In this document: positions 12,001 to 25,100 of the stretch, piece by piece
Layout: each line of letters starts with the position of its first letter
How positions within the stretch are numbered: position 1 is the first letter of the stretch
Assembly: GCF_003369915.1 (NCBI RefSeq)
Contig: NC_046675.1
Span: forward strand, 28,272,001-28,336,000
Origin: Drosophila miranda
Lineage: Eukaryota > Arthropoda > Insecta > Diptera > Drosophilidae
Direction: 5' to 3'
DNA: 64,000 nt
Position numbers and translations under genes: made by a program
The notes under the pieces: generated by a model
Database searches by the model: none
Told to the model about the DNA's origin: nothing
What the model saw: only the letters and a program-made list of their open reading frames with translations

Positions 12001-13579
12001 GAATTTGGATTGAAGATTGTTGACTGAGGCGTGGACGGGGGACGGGGGCCGGGGCGATGAAGGGTAAAGTTGAGAAATGCTATGCTGATGAGGCTTCGTT
12101 CTGACTTAATCTCTATGTCGTAGCATTGCTTGATTACATTAAATGACTTCACTCGGAGATGGGAATGAAAACGGAAGGGAGTGGGTAAGGACTCTGTTAA
12201 AAGTAGATTGCTTGGTGCTTGGCGAAACACGTGTTACATTGTGCTACTTCTGGTAGGCTCTAGGGCTAGCTAAGCTGTGGGTTGATGGCCTGAATAAATG
12301 ATGCCTAAATTATATATGTATAGTATTCTCACATAAATACATCTCTCAAACATTCACACACACACAGACACACTTTAAAGCTAAGGGAAAACTCTTGAAG
12401 TTCCAAACGGACTTCAACTATAAACTAAATCACAGTAACTCTCTTTTAACTGGCTGATTAAAGCTAATTCTCGACTGAAACCCCACTGAATGCGGCCCGG
12501 ACTCTGCTGCTCCACTGCTCCACTGCTCTCTCTCGGCTGTAAATCAGGGCCACAACTACTATCTGTGCTGTATCTCTTGGATTTATGGTGCACCGATATC
12601 AGCTATGACTGAGATACAGGGAGAGGTCTCTCTGATATACTCGGGCACTAAATTCGAGTCTGATAATAGGGCAGAGCTGCCTCATAAATACATCACGCAC
12701 TGGTCTTCCCAAAGAGAATGCACAATTCGTTTGGACAGGTGTCGGGGTCACCAAAAGGTGTCCCACCAGGCCACCCCACCCCAGTGCATATTCCGCACAC
12801 GCACATATCTCTCAGAGCAAGTCTGAAGTCTGACTAGCTGAATATTAGAGTGGGAATGGTAGTAGATGTGTGCGCAATTTCGGTGAACCATATAACCAAG
12901 TTTCCTCATCCATCTAAACTGTCTATGCCTCCAGCTCCGCCTCCGCCTCCACCTTAGACACTGCCACTGCCAGCGCCACGTTGTTGCAAGTTCGAGGGAG
13001 CGTGGAGCGGAAAAGTCATGCGGAAATTACTAAATCGATACGTGCTGCCACGTATCTGATTTTCTACGGGTCTCCCGTATGGAAAGCGACTGCACAAATG
13101 CCTTTAAATCATGTGCAACAGTGGAACCATATTTATACGGATATGTACGGACAACTGACAGGGGCGGACACATCTCCTTTGGCCGTAAAAACATACTACA
13201 CAGCGATACAATCTATGTATTTCCTGCCCGGCAACCTTGGAACCTTGGAGCATTGGGGACCTAGAACTTCCTCCGAGTCCAAGCCAAATCCAGTGGAATA
13301 CCCGCGTTTTGCAGTCGAATGATCTAGTATGAAAGCGAACCCTGACGGCGAAGGGAAATGAAAATAAATTATACAACAAACTGAAGAACAATTACACATC
13401 CGGGGGATGGGGCATGAGGACGATGAGGGTCTGCTCAAGGTGCAATTAGGGACCACACCTAAAAGTTAATGAATAAGTTAATCATATGCTGTGCAGTGGC
13501 AAATTTGTTCAGGGCTTGAGTGTGGGTTGAATGGAACATGGAAAGTGGGGACTGGGGACTGAGGACTGAGGGACATGTC
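9042..13579. other. Convergent intergenic region between the two GPCR genes; both 3' UTRs
   Basis: The left part should be the 3' UTR of the plus-strand receptor. AATAAA-type signals occur near 9822-9836 and 10032. It contains a hexameric ACCAAA/ACCGAA array (about 9429-9473) and a GTCCGG array (about 9656-9675). The right part should hold the 3' UTR of the minus-strand receptor. No coding exon is seen on either strand. Confidence 0.5.
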
Positions 13580-16500
13580 CTATCGCCTGATGGACATGGT
13601 GTTGGTGGGGAACTGGGGCTTCTGGCCGGAACTGAAGAAACGCTTGCAGGTGAGGCGCCAGAAGGCGGCGCGGAAGTCGACGCTGTAGAAGGCGTAGATG
13701 AACGGATTGATGGCGCTGTTGAACCATCCCAGCCAGGTGAGAGCCTTGGCCAGCATATGGCTGACCTGGTGCTCCGCCAGAAACGGTGTGATCAGATAGT
13801 TGATGAAGAACGGCAGCCAGCAGGCTATGAATCCGCCCACCACGATACTCAACGTCTGCGTCGTCTTGGTCTCCTTCTTCAGCGACGTAATGCGATTCGA
13901 CAGGGACTTGCTGTTGGTGTTGGTGATGGTGCTGCTGCTGCTGGGATTCGGGTTCGGGCTGCCCCCAGTCGATGTTGTGGTCAGATGCTGATGGTGCAGA
14001 TGGTGCAGGTGGTGCAGATGGTGGCCGCGCAGTCGATCCCGCTCCCTTTCCTGGCTGCCCAGGCCCAGGTGCGAGTGTCGAAAGCTTTGGGCTCTGGCCT
14101 GGGACTGGGACTGCCATTGTGTATCCAGGAGGCTGCTGCCCGGCCCGACGCCACTTGTCATTGTGGTGATGGTTGTCGATGCCGTCGATGTGCGCTTCAG
14201 GGACGAGGGCCGTGTCAGCTCGTAGCATCCATTCTTCACCCCACTGGAGGCACCGCCACCTGAGGGCAGCGCCAGCAACGACTGGCAGTGAATGCCTCCA
14301 GCCGTAGTCACAGCTGGGGACCCACCTCCTCCACCTCCACCTCCACCTCCACCTCCACCTCCACCTCCACCTCCTGCTCCTGCTGGGGCCCCGCCGAGCT
14401 GCTCGCTGTCGCCGAGCATCATCTCGTGCAGCTCCTTGGCAATTGTCTGGTTGGAGAAGGTGCGCGACGTCGCCTGCCGCTGTCGATGGCCCGCCGAGCT
14501 GGGCTCCTGCTCCGACAGCTCGTTTTCCACGTCCGCAGCCGTGTAGCGCTTGAATTTCTAGACACGCAAAGTGCACGGAACGAAAGAAGCACAAGTCAGT
14601 GGATGATAAATAACTAAAATGGAGCCAAAGTGCGGTTAAAGTTTGTCTAAAGCTAAAAAAAAGGAAACCGCAGCTTTGCAGGATACAAACCCAGCAATGC
14701 CCCTGCTCTAAACTAAATTCAACGAAAAAATTGCATCTGGCAAGCTTAAAAGATATGAGAATACTACTCTTTAAAGCCCACACACAAACACATATGTATA
14801 TATACGGACTCTGCATGGGAGAAGTCGGGAAAAAAATAGTTGAGGACTGTAGAGGGAGGATTAGCTGCCGCATGGCGATAGCTTGAATACCCTTCTGGCA
14901 TAGCAGAAGAGAGAATTGGCCAGGAGGAGATGCACTTGACTAGACTCCAGGGTAATGGCTTTTAGAAGAAGTGCATGGATGGCCTTCTGGACGGCAGAGT
15001 CGCAAAAAGTTGGCTCCTGAATGGGAAATGGGGCATGGGAATGGGAATGCATAAATCTGTTTAACCGATTGATATGAACTCGTATGCAGAATCTAATCCA
15101 AGCGTGTTCAAGGGCAATAAAATTCAGCTCATTGGCTTTCAAACTTAGAGAATGCCCCCACGCCTAAAGCCCCAACCCCTAGGACATGGCTCGGATCGAC
15201 AGAGAGTCGAGCCCGGTGCCCGTGCCGGCCGGGGCATGGTATTTAAATCTGTGTAAGCTGCTGGCGTATGGGAATTATGAAACAAACGTGCCGCAGTTAG
15301 CTCTGTACGTGTGGTGGAGGAGGCACCGGGATGCGGCTCCAGCTGCAGCTGAAGCTGCAGTATTTTGTGGGTTTTGTGTGGGTGGCAGGACTGGCAGGAC
15401 TCGGTGGGACACTCACCTTGTTGTGAACACTTATGTCGGTCATATTGTCGTGCCTGGATGCAATGACACAGGAAATTCTTGCATACACATAAATCATGAC
15501 TGCCATCGGTATGAAGAAGGAGCCCATGGCCGAGAAGATGACGTAGCCCTCGTTTTGGTTGTAGCGGCACTCCCGCAGGTCCCGTCTGCCCGGCTCGTAC
15601 CTGGGAAAGCAGAGAAAGCAGAAGGGAAATTAGCGGAATACAATTAATTACAACACCGACGGCTAATGCGAGTTGCAGGACACAGTTTCCACCTAATTGT
15701 ATTCGTTTGTTCGGTCTGGCGTCTCAGCAGGGGTCAGGGACAGGGACAGGGACAGGGATCGGGTCAATTTGCATACTCACCATCCCAGGATGGGGGGACA
15801 GGTGATGGCCAGTGCCAGCAGCCAGACGATTAGGATCATTATGAGGGCCAATCGTTTCGAGCGCCGCTTACGCGAGTACGTGAGCGGCCTGGTGACGGCC
15901 AAATATCTGATGGATAGATGAACGAAGTTACGGGCGAAATATGATTATTGGCTGGGATTTTTTTGGGCTTTTTCCCGCACGTACCTGTCCACGCTGATGG
16001 CGCACAGACTGAGAATGGAGGCCGTGCAGAGCAGCACGTCCAGGGAAATCCAAATGTCGCACAACACCCAGCCGAGCCGCCATGAGCCTGCAATCAAAAA
16101 TTCATAATTTAAAAACTTCCCCCACCGGCAGTCTGAATATTCCGAAAGTCCGGGCCAAAGTCAATTTGATTAGCAGCATTATTCTTCGAAGGCAAGAGCT
16201 TTCTCTCGCCGGACCATGGCAAATGCCCCACCTAAGGCCAATTAAATGGGCAAAGCCCTAGAACGCTCAGATGGAGCCGGACCCTGGGACGGGGAGCAGG
16301 AGCTGGACAAGGACGGCACTTTTCAAGAGTAGTTCTTTGGGCTGTTCCAGCCTGTCAACCGATTAATTTTTTAATCAAGGCCCGCAATGGTCTCCGGGCA
16401 CCAAATGAAAACTTGTTTTTGCTGCAAAACAAGGACCTCTGCGGTGGAGCTAGCTCATTAGGCGTCCAATGAGAAGATTGCCCAAAAGGCACACGGCACT

Positions 16501-18162
16501 CTAAAATAAACGAGAAAGGGCAAAGGAAAGGAGAAGGGCTCGTACTATAATTTTGAGATGCAGTTTGGAAGTTCAATTTGCTGTTTGCTGAAGCCGGACC
16601 GGAACTTGAGTGCACTTTTAGGGAAAGTAATCACAGTAATCAAACAAAAAGTGGGAAATATGGTATGGGGTTTCCTCTAAGAGATGCCTGACCAAGATGC
16701 TGCCTGAGCTCGCCTTGAAATGGCCTTTGTTCCCTATGCAATATCTTGGGATTGTATAGTCTTTGCGGATACTTAACCGAGGAGCAGCCATATGTTCAGG
16801 AATGCCATTGGATCACTTAATTATCTGATCGATTATAATAAACAACCAATAAGCGGAGGGCCTCCAAATATTAAATTCGTTAAGGGTCGTACCCTATTTC
16901 TATCCTCCCTCTCCGCATAGCATAGAGTATCGTCCTCCCATTTTCGGATAGTCCTCCGTTTCGGGATGATTATGAGAAACTTTTGGCATACCGCAGCCTT
17001 TAAAGCATGCCAGCCCCAAAACATCGACTGAGGAATGTCTCCCCTTTTTTGCATTTTGTTTTTTTTCGGTGGTTGGGTATTTTTTTTTGCGGCTGAGGAA
17101 ATTACAGGAAAGCGAAGGCAACAAAAAAATGAAAGAAATTCTTTCGGTTCAAAGAATACAAATCCATAAGGCGAGAGAGATACATATATTCCACCTTGGA
17201 GCATTTACATACACAAATATGCGGGGCGGGGTGGAGTGGGGCGATGCGATGGGTCCTGCGGCCACTCCCACTCCCACTCCCACTCCTGGTCTTATTCGTG
17301 TTCCTGTTCGTGTTCCTTTGTTACATTAGCGTGGAAAGGTGAATGCGAAGGCGAAGGGGCGTGGCAGGGGGGGGGCCTAGCCGGAAAGCTTTTGTTGGCA
17401 ATTTTTCTTTTGGGGGGGATTGGCCGGAATGGCATCTTCATCTTTTAATCACGCGAAAAGCCGACAAAATGTTGCCTACTTTCGAGCGCAAGGACCTTAA
17501 GAGAGGGACCAGAAGGACGACTCACCTGTGAGATGTACTGCCACGGCGGGGGGCATCACAAAGATGCCCACAAGGAGGTCGGCCACGGCCAGGCTCATCA
17601 CGAAGCAGTTGGTGATGGTGCGCAGGCGACGAGTTGTTAATATGGCCAATATGACCAGGGTGTTGCCGATAACGGTAACCACGATGAACGTGGCAAAGAC
17701 TGCAATCAGGCAGATGCCCTGCCAGGATAGGACGAGATCGTAGAAGTGCGCCCATTCGGCGGCCGCCGCCGACTCGTTGTAGTAATTGAATGTGGTCACG
17801 GCTGCGATGGGGGCCGACTCGGTGAGGGCCACGGCCAGCCCCCCATCGCCCACCTCATTAGAGGTCTCATTAGCGGCATTCTGCGGCAGGACGACATTCA
17901 ATCCCGAGACAGTTCCTGTTCCTGTTCCAGCCGCCGCTCCCGCTCCAGCTCCCACTCCTGTGCCCCCTGCCGCCATGCTGGCTGCGGTGCCAGTGCCATT
18001 CCCACTGCCATACCCATTCGCTGTGCCAAGCAGGTCCTCGTAAACGATGGATATGTTCTCCTGGCGGCCCAGGCCCAGGCCCAGCCCGAGGGAGGAGGCA
18101 GCCACATACATGAGCGACGGATAAATGGCGCTTAAATTATTCAGCTGCAAGTTGACAGCCAT
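13580..18162 (-). CDS. Aminergic GPCR, TyrR/TyrRII type (tyramine-like receptor)
   Basis: Rhodopsin-family amine receptor of 675 residues in five coding exons read on the minus strand: 18162-17526, 16087-15985, 15906-15781, 15600-15417 and 14557-13580. Exons 2 and 3 have exactly the lengths of those in the plus-strand receptor (103 and 126 bases), and all intron phases match. The N-terminus is Ala/Gly/Thr-rich with NIS, NGT, NET and NES sequons. TM1 and TM2 carry GNTLVIL and [11 protein letters not shown]3 carries Asp229 (ISLD) and DRY at 246-248. TM5 reads [12 protein letters not shown]6 CWLPFF, TM7 NPFIYAFY. The third loop has about 19 consecutive glycines encoded by a GGTGGA repeat, then a His/Leu repeat. 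An acceptor at 18364 shows that a 5' UTR exon lies further upstream. Its canonical TM2 and loop sequences make it the closer fit to the classical type-2 tyramine receptor, but the TyrR/TyrRII assignment is uncertain. Confidence 0.9.
14325..14385 (-). repeat. GGTGGA hexamer repeat coding for polyglycine
   Basis: The plus strand reads repeated CCACCT/CCTCCA units inside the third intracellular loop exon of the minus-strand receptor, giving a run of about 19 Gly. Repeat length probably varies between alleles; the frame is kept because the unit is six bases. Confidence 0.85.
14558..15416 (-). other. Intron 4 of the second GPCR
   Basis: An 859-base intron (donor GTGAGT, acceptor GTGTCTAG). It contains the second copy of the possible dispersed repeat near 14860-14910. 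No exon is supported. Confidence 0.65.
16088..17525 (-). other. Intron 1 (coding) of the second GPCR
   Basis: A 1,438-base intron between the TM1/TM2 exon and the TM3 exon, containing a CACTCC array (about 17262-17285). No exon is supported. Confidence 0.65.
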
Positions 18163-20630
18163 AGATCTGATGCTTATACTGCTGGCTTCTGGCTTCTGGC
18201 TTCTGCTGTAACTCGTACTAGTAGCTCTTGTTGCCTCTAATCCTCTAGAGGGGGGGCACACGCTCTGCTCTGTCGAAGCCTAGCTGGAACTGCCCAACTG
18301 GTGTCATCGTATCGAATTGCTCTTTGATGGCTCCGTCCCTACGTCGCTCCGTCGTGGCCAGATCTGCAATCAAATGAAAGTGCGGGGCGGAGTGGTGAGT
18401 TTTTGCATGGGAAATGTCTCGGAATCGGTTGCGGATTATTTACACTTAACACTGGCACGTATCTTGCGGCGATACACTATCCGGCGAGGAGAGTAGATTC
18501 ATTCAGCACCAGATTGCCGCCCATTCATTTGCTGGAAACTTTTCCACTATCCATCCACTATACACACGTGCTCTGCCCGTCGATAAGATTGATAATCGCT
18601 CTCAAAAACTTTATTATGATGAGGTGGGAGAGAGGGAGCTCTGTGTGACTCTATCGACTGCCGCGGATGAACGCCAAGTGTGTGGCAGACCGACCGGCAA
18701 GGGTTCGACAGTTCTTGGCACTTTTGTTGACAATAATTTGGCATTTAAGCATTATTTATTCACTGCCTGATAGTGTGTGGGGGTACTGCTGATTGCAGAA
18801 TGTGTGTGTATTCTATATATCTCGATGGGATGGGTATCAGTACGGGTGTGAGGGTGAGGGTGCGATAACCAAATTAAAAACCCGCTATAGACAATGTGGC
18901 GGGGCGGTGCTCTAGCATAAAGGTGTCTGGTGTTTGCTAGGAGAATTTGCACTTCCCAAATGCCAAGGCCAACAGCAGAGCCGACCAAACAAAGGGTTCC
19001 GTGGCCCACGAAAGGGTATCCCCCAGTCTGTTTGTGGGCTGCAGGCCATAAAAGAGCAGAGCTTATCGCTCACATGATATCAATCTAGACAGCTGGGCCT
19101 CCATGGAAGGCGTGAGCGAACTTTTGCTCTTTTACTGTTTTTACTGTTTTATGCTGCAGTTTATGTATAAATATTTCAACAGCCAGCCCCATGACGTACT
19201 CAAAGTGGAAGCGATAAATTGGATAGATTGGGGACAGGGCCTACGGCAGCAGGCAGCCGCAAGTCAATGCCAAGGTATCGATCAGTCCGTAAGGAATACA
19301 TATGTGTCATCCCATCTGATAACGCACTCAAGCCCCAAACCTAATTGAAGCACACATGTACTATAATTATAATTATAATTATATACGATTCCGGGAATGG
19401 TGGTGGTAACCAAATGGAATCTCGAGTGTGCAATAGGAAACTGCTGCAAATTCGAATGATACCGAAAATAGATTTATGAACGCATGCCCCCGCGCATTTG
19501 AAGGGGGTATCTGACCGCGATAAGCAAAGGCTCGTGCTCTTGCTCCGGCTCTGGCGTTTTTATGGCCACTTTGATTGATAATCCGATTCGCAACTCAATT
19601 GTAAAGTTCACACACAAATTGGGGGAGGGGGTGGTTCTTTGGCCCTAATCTCGGGCCAATTTCCATGACAATGAAGCCAATCAAGCCAAATAATACCAAA
19701 TATTCTTTCTTGGGGTTAAGAGCTGTTGGCTCTTCAACAAACTATTTCTTCGAAGCAAGCAAATTGAGTTGGAAAATTCAATTACTTGTTTGGGCTAACA
19801 TTTTGCATTTTCAATTCCAAGACGTTCGGATCGGGGCTGCTGTGGGGAACGAAAGTCTCTATTAGCTGGAATCGATCGGGGATGTTCTCTAAACATATGC
19901 GTATGTTCCTGTGTCATCAATCAAGTTCTTGGCCCCGGCAGAACACTCATCTCTGGGCCTATCGACGGCTATATACAATATGTTTGATTTATTCACACTC
20001 AAAGTTCAGCCCAGTAGCAAATAAACAATGAAGAGTCTTCTGAGTGCCAGGGCATACATATTTATGCTCGATTTGCCGCTTTTCAGGGCAATTCTGTTAG
20101 AGCGTTTTGGCCTCCTTGACAGCTGGACGGCCTTCACCTTATTCCGCTTTAATTGACCAAGCCCCATTTCATTGGCAAATATTAAGAGACCGAATGGTAT
20201 TCAGATATCACTCTGAATGGCCAGGGCCAGACATAACATAGAAATTCAAATGATTTTTGGCTTTTTCCAAATGTTTGCATTCTGTTTTTTACACTTTCAT
20301 CCATCTGTACAACCCCCCCCGAAAGGGGGGAGGGAAAAACTGCTGCGTCGGAATTCTGTCCAAATGCAGCCTCCTTCCTCTATTCATTTCCTCTATTGTT
20401 TGGGCCGAGCAGTTGTTGCAATTTTCGGACAACATGGCGTATGTGTAACATGCAATCCTCAAATAATATTTCCCTGACTGTCATGTATTTTTTAGCACCT
20501 CCCCCGGACCGTCCCGGGACCGGGCCCGAGCCCGGGCCCAGAATTTTGCCAGGTCCTTTTTGCCCCTGATCTCTCTCTCTCTCCAACCAACCGCATCGGA
20601 GTCGGTGTTGGTGCCACACACTGGTGTCTC

Positions 20631-20638
20631 TGACGTCA
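20631..20638. promoter_or_regulatory. Perfect CRE palindrome (TGACGTCA)
   Basis: A full CREB-family site, 0.8 kb downstream of the candidate start at 21417 and so inside the probable 5' UTR intron of the minus-strand receptor gene. Confidence 0.45.
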
Positions 20639-21385
20639 GACCACCACAGTTTCATTCGCAGTGTGGCACTACTTATAACTCGCTATTTATTGTGCTGGCA
20701 GACACTTATTTGTCCCTCTTTATTTGGCAATCCAATCGGGGGTGTTCAGCGTGAAAGCATTTTGCCATTACTCCCACCTGATCTATGTAAATGTCTCTCC
20801 CAGCCAGCCAGCCAGCCCACTGGCTTTGCCCTCTCCCCTGCCCGTGGCCGCTTCAATTGAGGCCAACTGCCAGGAACAAAAGGGTCCTGAAGAGGCCTCC
20901 TCTCTCCTCTCCCCCCTCTCTCTCTCACTCTCTGTCTACTTACTTAATGCAATCGCTCTGTGCTGTCCTCTGCTCTCACATTCAAACACTTGGCATTGTT
21001 TTATTGACACAGAGTTATATGTAGGTATATTATATTAATTATTATTATTGTTTTTTTCCGCCTCCGCAGCAGCACTCCTCCGCAGCACAGCCCACTGAAG
21101 TGGCCCAGAACGCTGTATTTAATTTCAAACTTGGTCGAGTGCCCTACAACTGCAAGTGCAACTGCAACTGCAAGTGGATGGGGCTGATGGGGCCCAGCAA
21201 CTGATTCACTTTCAATATATTCATACGCAAGAGTAGTATTTCGAATGGTCTCCCCGCACAAATTCAAATTTACGTTATCGTGCGGACAGGTAAGCCCCCG
21301 CTGGCTGATCAATCGCTAACGGACGACTGTGATAATATGGGGGGGCAAAGAACGTTTTTCTGGCGCTCCTCCTGCGACAACGACG

Positions 21386-21419
21386 CGACCGCCTCGACGC
21401 TTCACGGAAACTGAACTGA
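21386..21419 (-). promoter_or_regulatory. Candidate Inr-DPE core promoter of the minus-strand GPCR
   Basis: On the minus strand a TCAGTT initiator places A+1 at 21417, and GGTCG lies at exactly +28 to +32 (21390-21386), a full match to the DPE consensus RGWYV. Several TCAGTT words are repeated immediately upstream (21418-21435). The spacing is the diagnostic part: an Inr and DPE at this exact distance define a TATA-less Drosophila promoter. A spliced leader from here to the acceptor at 18364 would place the start about 3.3 kb from the ATG. Confidence 0.4.
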
Positions 21420-22113
21420 AACTGAAACTGAATGGCGAGACCGGCCGAGCGCCGCGTCGGGCCGTACCGAATGGCCGTGCGAATGTGGATTTTCAGTTGG
21501 CATCTATCAGTGGGGTGGGATTGGTTGGCTGGTTCCAGTGAACTGTGGATCCCAATCCTGCTGGAGGAGCGCACAATATTTAAACAATTGTGCAAACATT
21601 TGAAATTTGAATATTCAAAGCTCCCACTTAATTCGCAGAATAACGTTTAATTAGGCCTAAAACGGTGTGATAGAGTGAGACACCTCTCCTCCTATACTCG
21701 TATTGATAAGGAACCTGCGGGGAACTGAGAATTTTCAAAATGAACACATAAATGTATTCGCGAGTACTCAGGAAATCTAATTTAAGACTTTTATGGTAGC
21801 CTTATAGACATAGTAATAGCGCCCGCGTGCACATGCTTATCCCCACAGCTATTGTACAATTTAGTCACTATATGTCTGTATACCTGTGTATATTTGACCC
21901 ATTGTTTGAACATTTTATACGCTTGCCTTGCAGATGCGTCTTCTCTTGCTACGGCTCTCATAATGAGTATTGTCAACAGCTCTGCCTGCCCCAGCACTCG
22001 CTTTTGGCTGTCTGCTGCTGCTGCTGGATGTTGTTGTTGTATTTGAATGCGTTCCACAGCTCCACCGACCGGCTCCCGCCTCCGCTATGGGAGGTAAACA
22101 AAGGCATGCGCCC

Positions 22114-22121
22114 TGACGTCA
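22114..22121. promoter_or_regulatory. Perfect CRE palindrome (TGACGTCA)
   Basis: Second full CRE, about 0.7 kb upstream of the candidate start at 21417, in a GC-rich stretch. A further partial GTGACGTGACGT word lies near 22880. It could confer cAMP/CREB responsiveness on the receptor gene; this is inference. Confidence 0.45.
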
Positions 22122-25100
22122 AGCCGAGGCAACCGGAACAACGGCAACGTCACAGGTCACAGCCAAGCGAAGACGAAGCCAGGGAACCAGCCAGAGCTTG
22201 GAGCAGAATGAGCGCCAATTTCTGACTTTGAATTTAAAATCGCACAAATCCTTTTATGCGTAAAACTGTTTTAAATGCGTTATTATTGTCCCATCATTCG
22301 GTACTTTTTTGCAGCATAATCTGCGGCTGCGGTGTTCAAAACCAAAGCGCTCTTCTGGACTGGACGTCTCTCCATCTAGCCACATTTAACATCCTTAATT
22401 GTCGGCTTCTCCTTCGAATTTTGGTCCATGTTTGTAGCAACTGTTTCTGCCTGCGACGCAATTACCAGGTCGCGCTATCTCTTTCTAACTCACTCACGTC
22501 ACCGCAGCGGAGCAAGCTCAACGCGCTCTCTCTTCTTCTTGTCTCTTTTGATCCTCTCTGACAAAGTCTTCTCTCTCCCTACGCACTCTCTCAGCGACAC
22601 TTATACAGGTGCCTATACAGTCAGTGGACATGAATAAGCATGCCCACCAATGGGACAGGCAGTGGACAATAACAAACGGTAAATCGTAAAGTAGGCAAGG
22701 GAAGATAATACTGCGAACAATTTTGTAGCAAACAGAACAAAGTACACTGAGAATAATATTTGATTCCGACATACCTAACAGATTTACTTGGCTGGCTGGC
22801 GACCTGGCTGGCTGGCTGTGGTGCACAGTTGGACATCACTTAGATTGATTAAATGCGAGAAATCAGTGCGGTTCCGGCTACGTGACGTGACGTCCCTGGG
22901 ATGCGGATGGGGATGATGATGATGGCTCAGCATAATTGGTGTCTATGCAAAAGCATTTATCGTGAAAGGGTAGATGGTAAAGGTATCACAGCGTGGGCGA
23001 GGAAGAAGGCGGCAAATGGCAGGGGTGGGGGAAAAAACCATTTCTAGTTTTGGGGCAAAGTTTTGCAACATCATTTAATTATCAAATGCACGTACATAAG
23101 TGAGTTTTGCAGTGACAGGAAGGAAGGTCGTCACCCGGTTTCCCTTTCCCTTTGCTTCTGCTTCTGTTTCTTCCCCTTTCCCTGAACCCATTCCGGACAA
23201 CTTCAAGGCTGCGCTGCGTGTAAAAGTTTGTCCCGTCTCAAGTTCTCAAGTTGGGGACAAAAAACCTTTCCATTTCTATGCAGCCCGGCCACACGCCACA
23301 CTCCAAGCTCCAAGCTCCAAGTTCCACATTCCACACTGCCGATGGCAATGGCAATGGCAATGCTCCCAAATTGAGTTTAACAATTTGTCTTAGTGGCACT
23401 TGCAATGGATTCAGTAATTGCCTGACAAATCGCTACCCCACTTGTTGTGGTGCATGCCACACGCACACGCACAGCACATAAATAGCATCCCATGTTCCGT
23501 ATCGAGGGGACGCAGGACACGACAATTTGTCGCCAAGTGTCCTGGCACCATGTGTTCTCTCCAGCGTCATAAACTTTTAATTTCGCCCGCATAATTAGTC
23601 TGGGGAAATGGAAGCCATATCCCTATCCCCACCCCCAGCCAGTAGCCCGCCTCCCACTCCAAACTCCCATTCCCATTCCCAGATCTCGCTCTGGCTCTGG
23701 TCAGGCTCTGGCTCTGCTCGACTTGGTTTTAATTGATAGGTGAATGAACCCGCTGTGTCCCTAATGCACTGCCTGGAAAGGGACTCAAGCTATTAATAAT
23801 TTTAATCAATAAGCGTAATATTATTTCCATGAACTGGATCCGCGGAAGGGAGCTGTCGAGCTGTCGAGCTGCGGACTAACAGATATATAGTATTTTATAT
23901 ATAGTAGGTACATACATATATAGTACTTTCAATTTAATTCTGGAACATCCTCGACTTGTGCCATTTTCCCTTTAGTTTTGTTGTTCCCTCGAACATCCTG
24001 TGGCCGTGCCTGTGCCGTGCCTGCGCCTGCCATTGTCCGTTAAGCAGATTTCGGGCTTACACTGCCTGTTGTTCGGAAATTGTGGAAAAGCTTACAATGG
24101 ACCGGGGCCAGAGCTGGGCTGGGTATCCGCCTGCCCCTTAAAGGTTTTGAAGGCGGCTTATTAAAAGTAAGCTCGCATGCAAATAGTTCAACTCCATGGT
24201 CCATAGTCCATGGTCCCTGGTCCTTGGTCCTGCCATTCCATTCCATCGTCCTGCCCAACAGTTTGGGGCATTAATTGGTTAATCTAGTTTACAACTGGCC
24301 CTCGAATGGTGAAAATGGCAATTTCGATTCTGACCATAAACGTGCGGATGCCATGCCCCCAAAGAAATGGCTCCCAGTCCCATACCTCATCTATTTGCAC
24401 AGCAACCGCAACCGCAAAAGCCACACAAATACTAAAAACACAAAACTGAAAAACATTATTGGATATTAGGCAGGAGACCCCAAAACGTGACAGGGGACAG
24501 CGGACAGGGGCAGGGGCAGGGGCAGGAGATGGATGCGCACACTGGGATTTATGAACAGAGATAATCTATTTGCAAATTGTGAAAAATTGTGCAAAAAAGA
24601 TTCCAACGAACGAGTGGAACGAGTGCTGCAACAAAACGTGGCGCCTCCAATTAAACTGCTTCTACGGACCCGTCCCTTAGAGGCGGTACTGATTAAAGTC
24701 ATGATATTCGTACGTACTCATTGCCAGAACAACACGATCTGGGAATTGTTCAACCTGCAACAACAGAGCCCACCTATGTGTGTGTGTGTGTGTGTTTGTG
24801 TGCCACTTGAGTAGTGTGTGTGCCCGCTGGTGGCAGCCATAAATAATGCCACATGAAGTTTAAAATGCAATAATGAAATTTATTAAGAACTTATGCGGAG
24901 TTGAGACAGACACCGAAGACCAGCAACGACCTTCGCTCCAGACGGACGGACAGAGTGCGGCAGGAAGGCAGGCAGGCAGGTCGGAAACGGTGTAGCAGGA
25001 GCAGCCATAGGGGCAGGGGCAGAGGCAGTGCAAAGGATTCATAATCATGGAGGAGAGCAGAAGTCCAGATACTCTAGCGAATCAGTAATAAGTCCTTAAG

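Noticed and set aside
13509..14873. A long (454-codon) minus-strand reading frame over the second GPCR's last exon
   Set aside because: It is a frame shadow of the GPCR exon at 13580-14557: its His/Gln/Arg-rich composition comes from the GC-rich receptor loop, and it has no domain.
20508..20540. GC palindromes (GTCCCGGGAC, GGGCCCGAGCCCGGGCCC) as a possible origin or regulatory element
   Set aside because: A short self-complementary GC tract with no flanking structure; it is most likely simple-sequence drift.
22518..22826. Minus-strand 102-codon frame and the similar one at 6997-7362 containing CLLYDLPF
   Set aside because: The resemblance comes from shared simple GGAC/GAACAATC repeat-like DNA between the two places; no coding signal was found.
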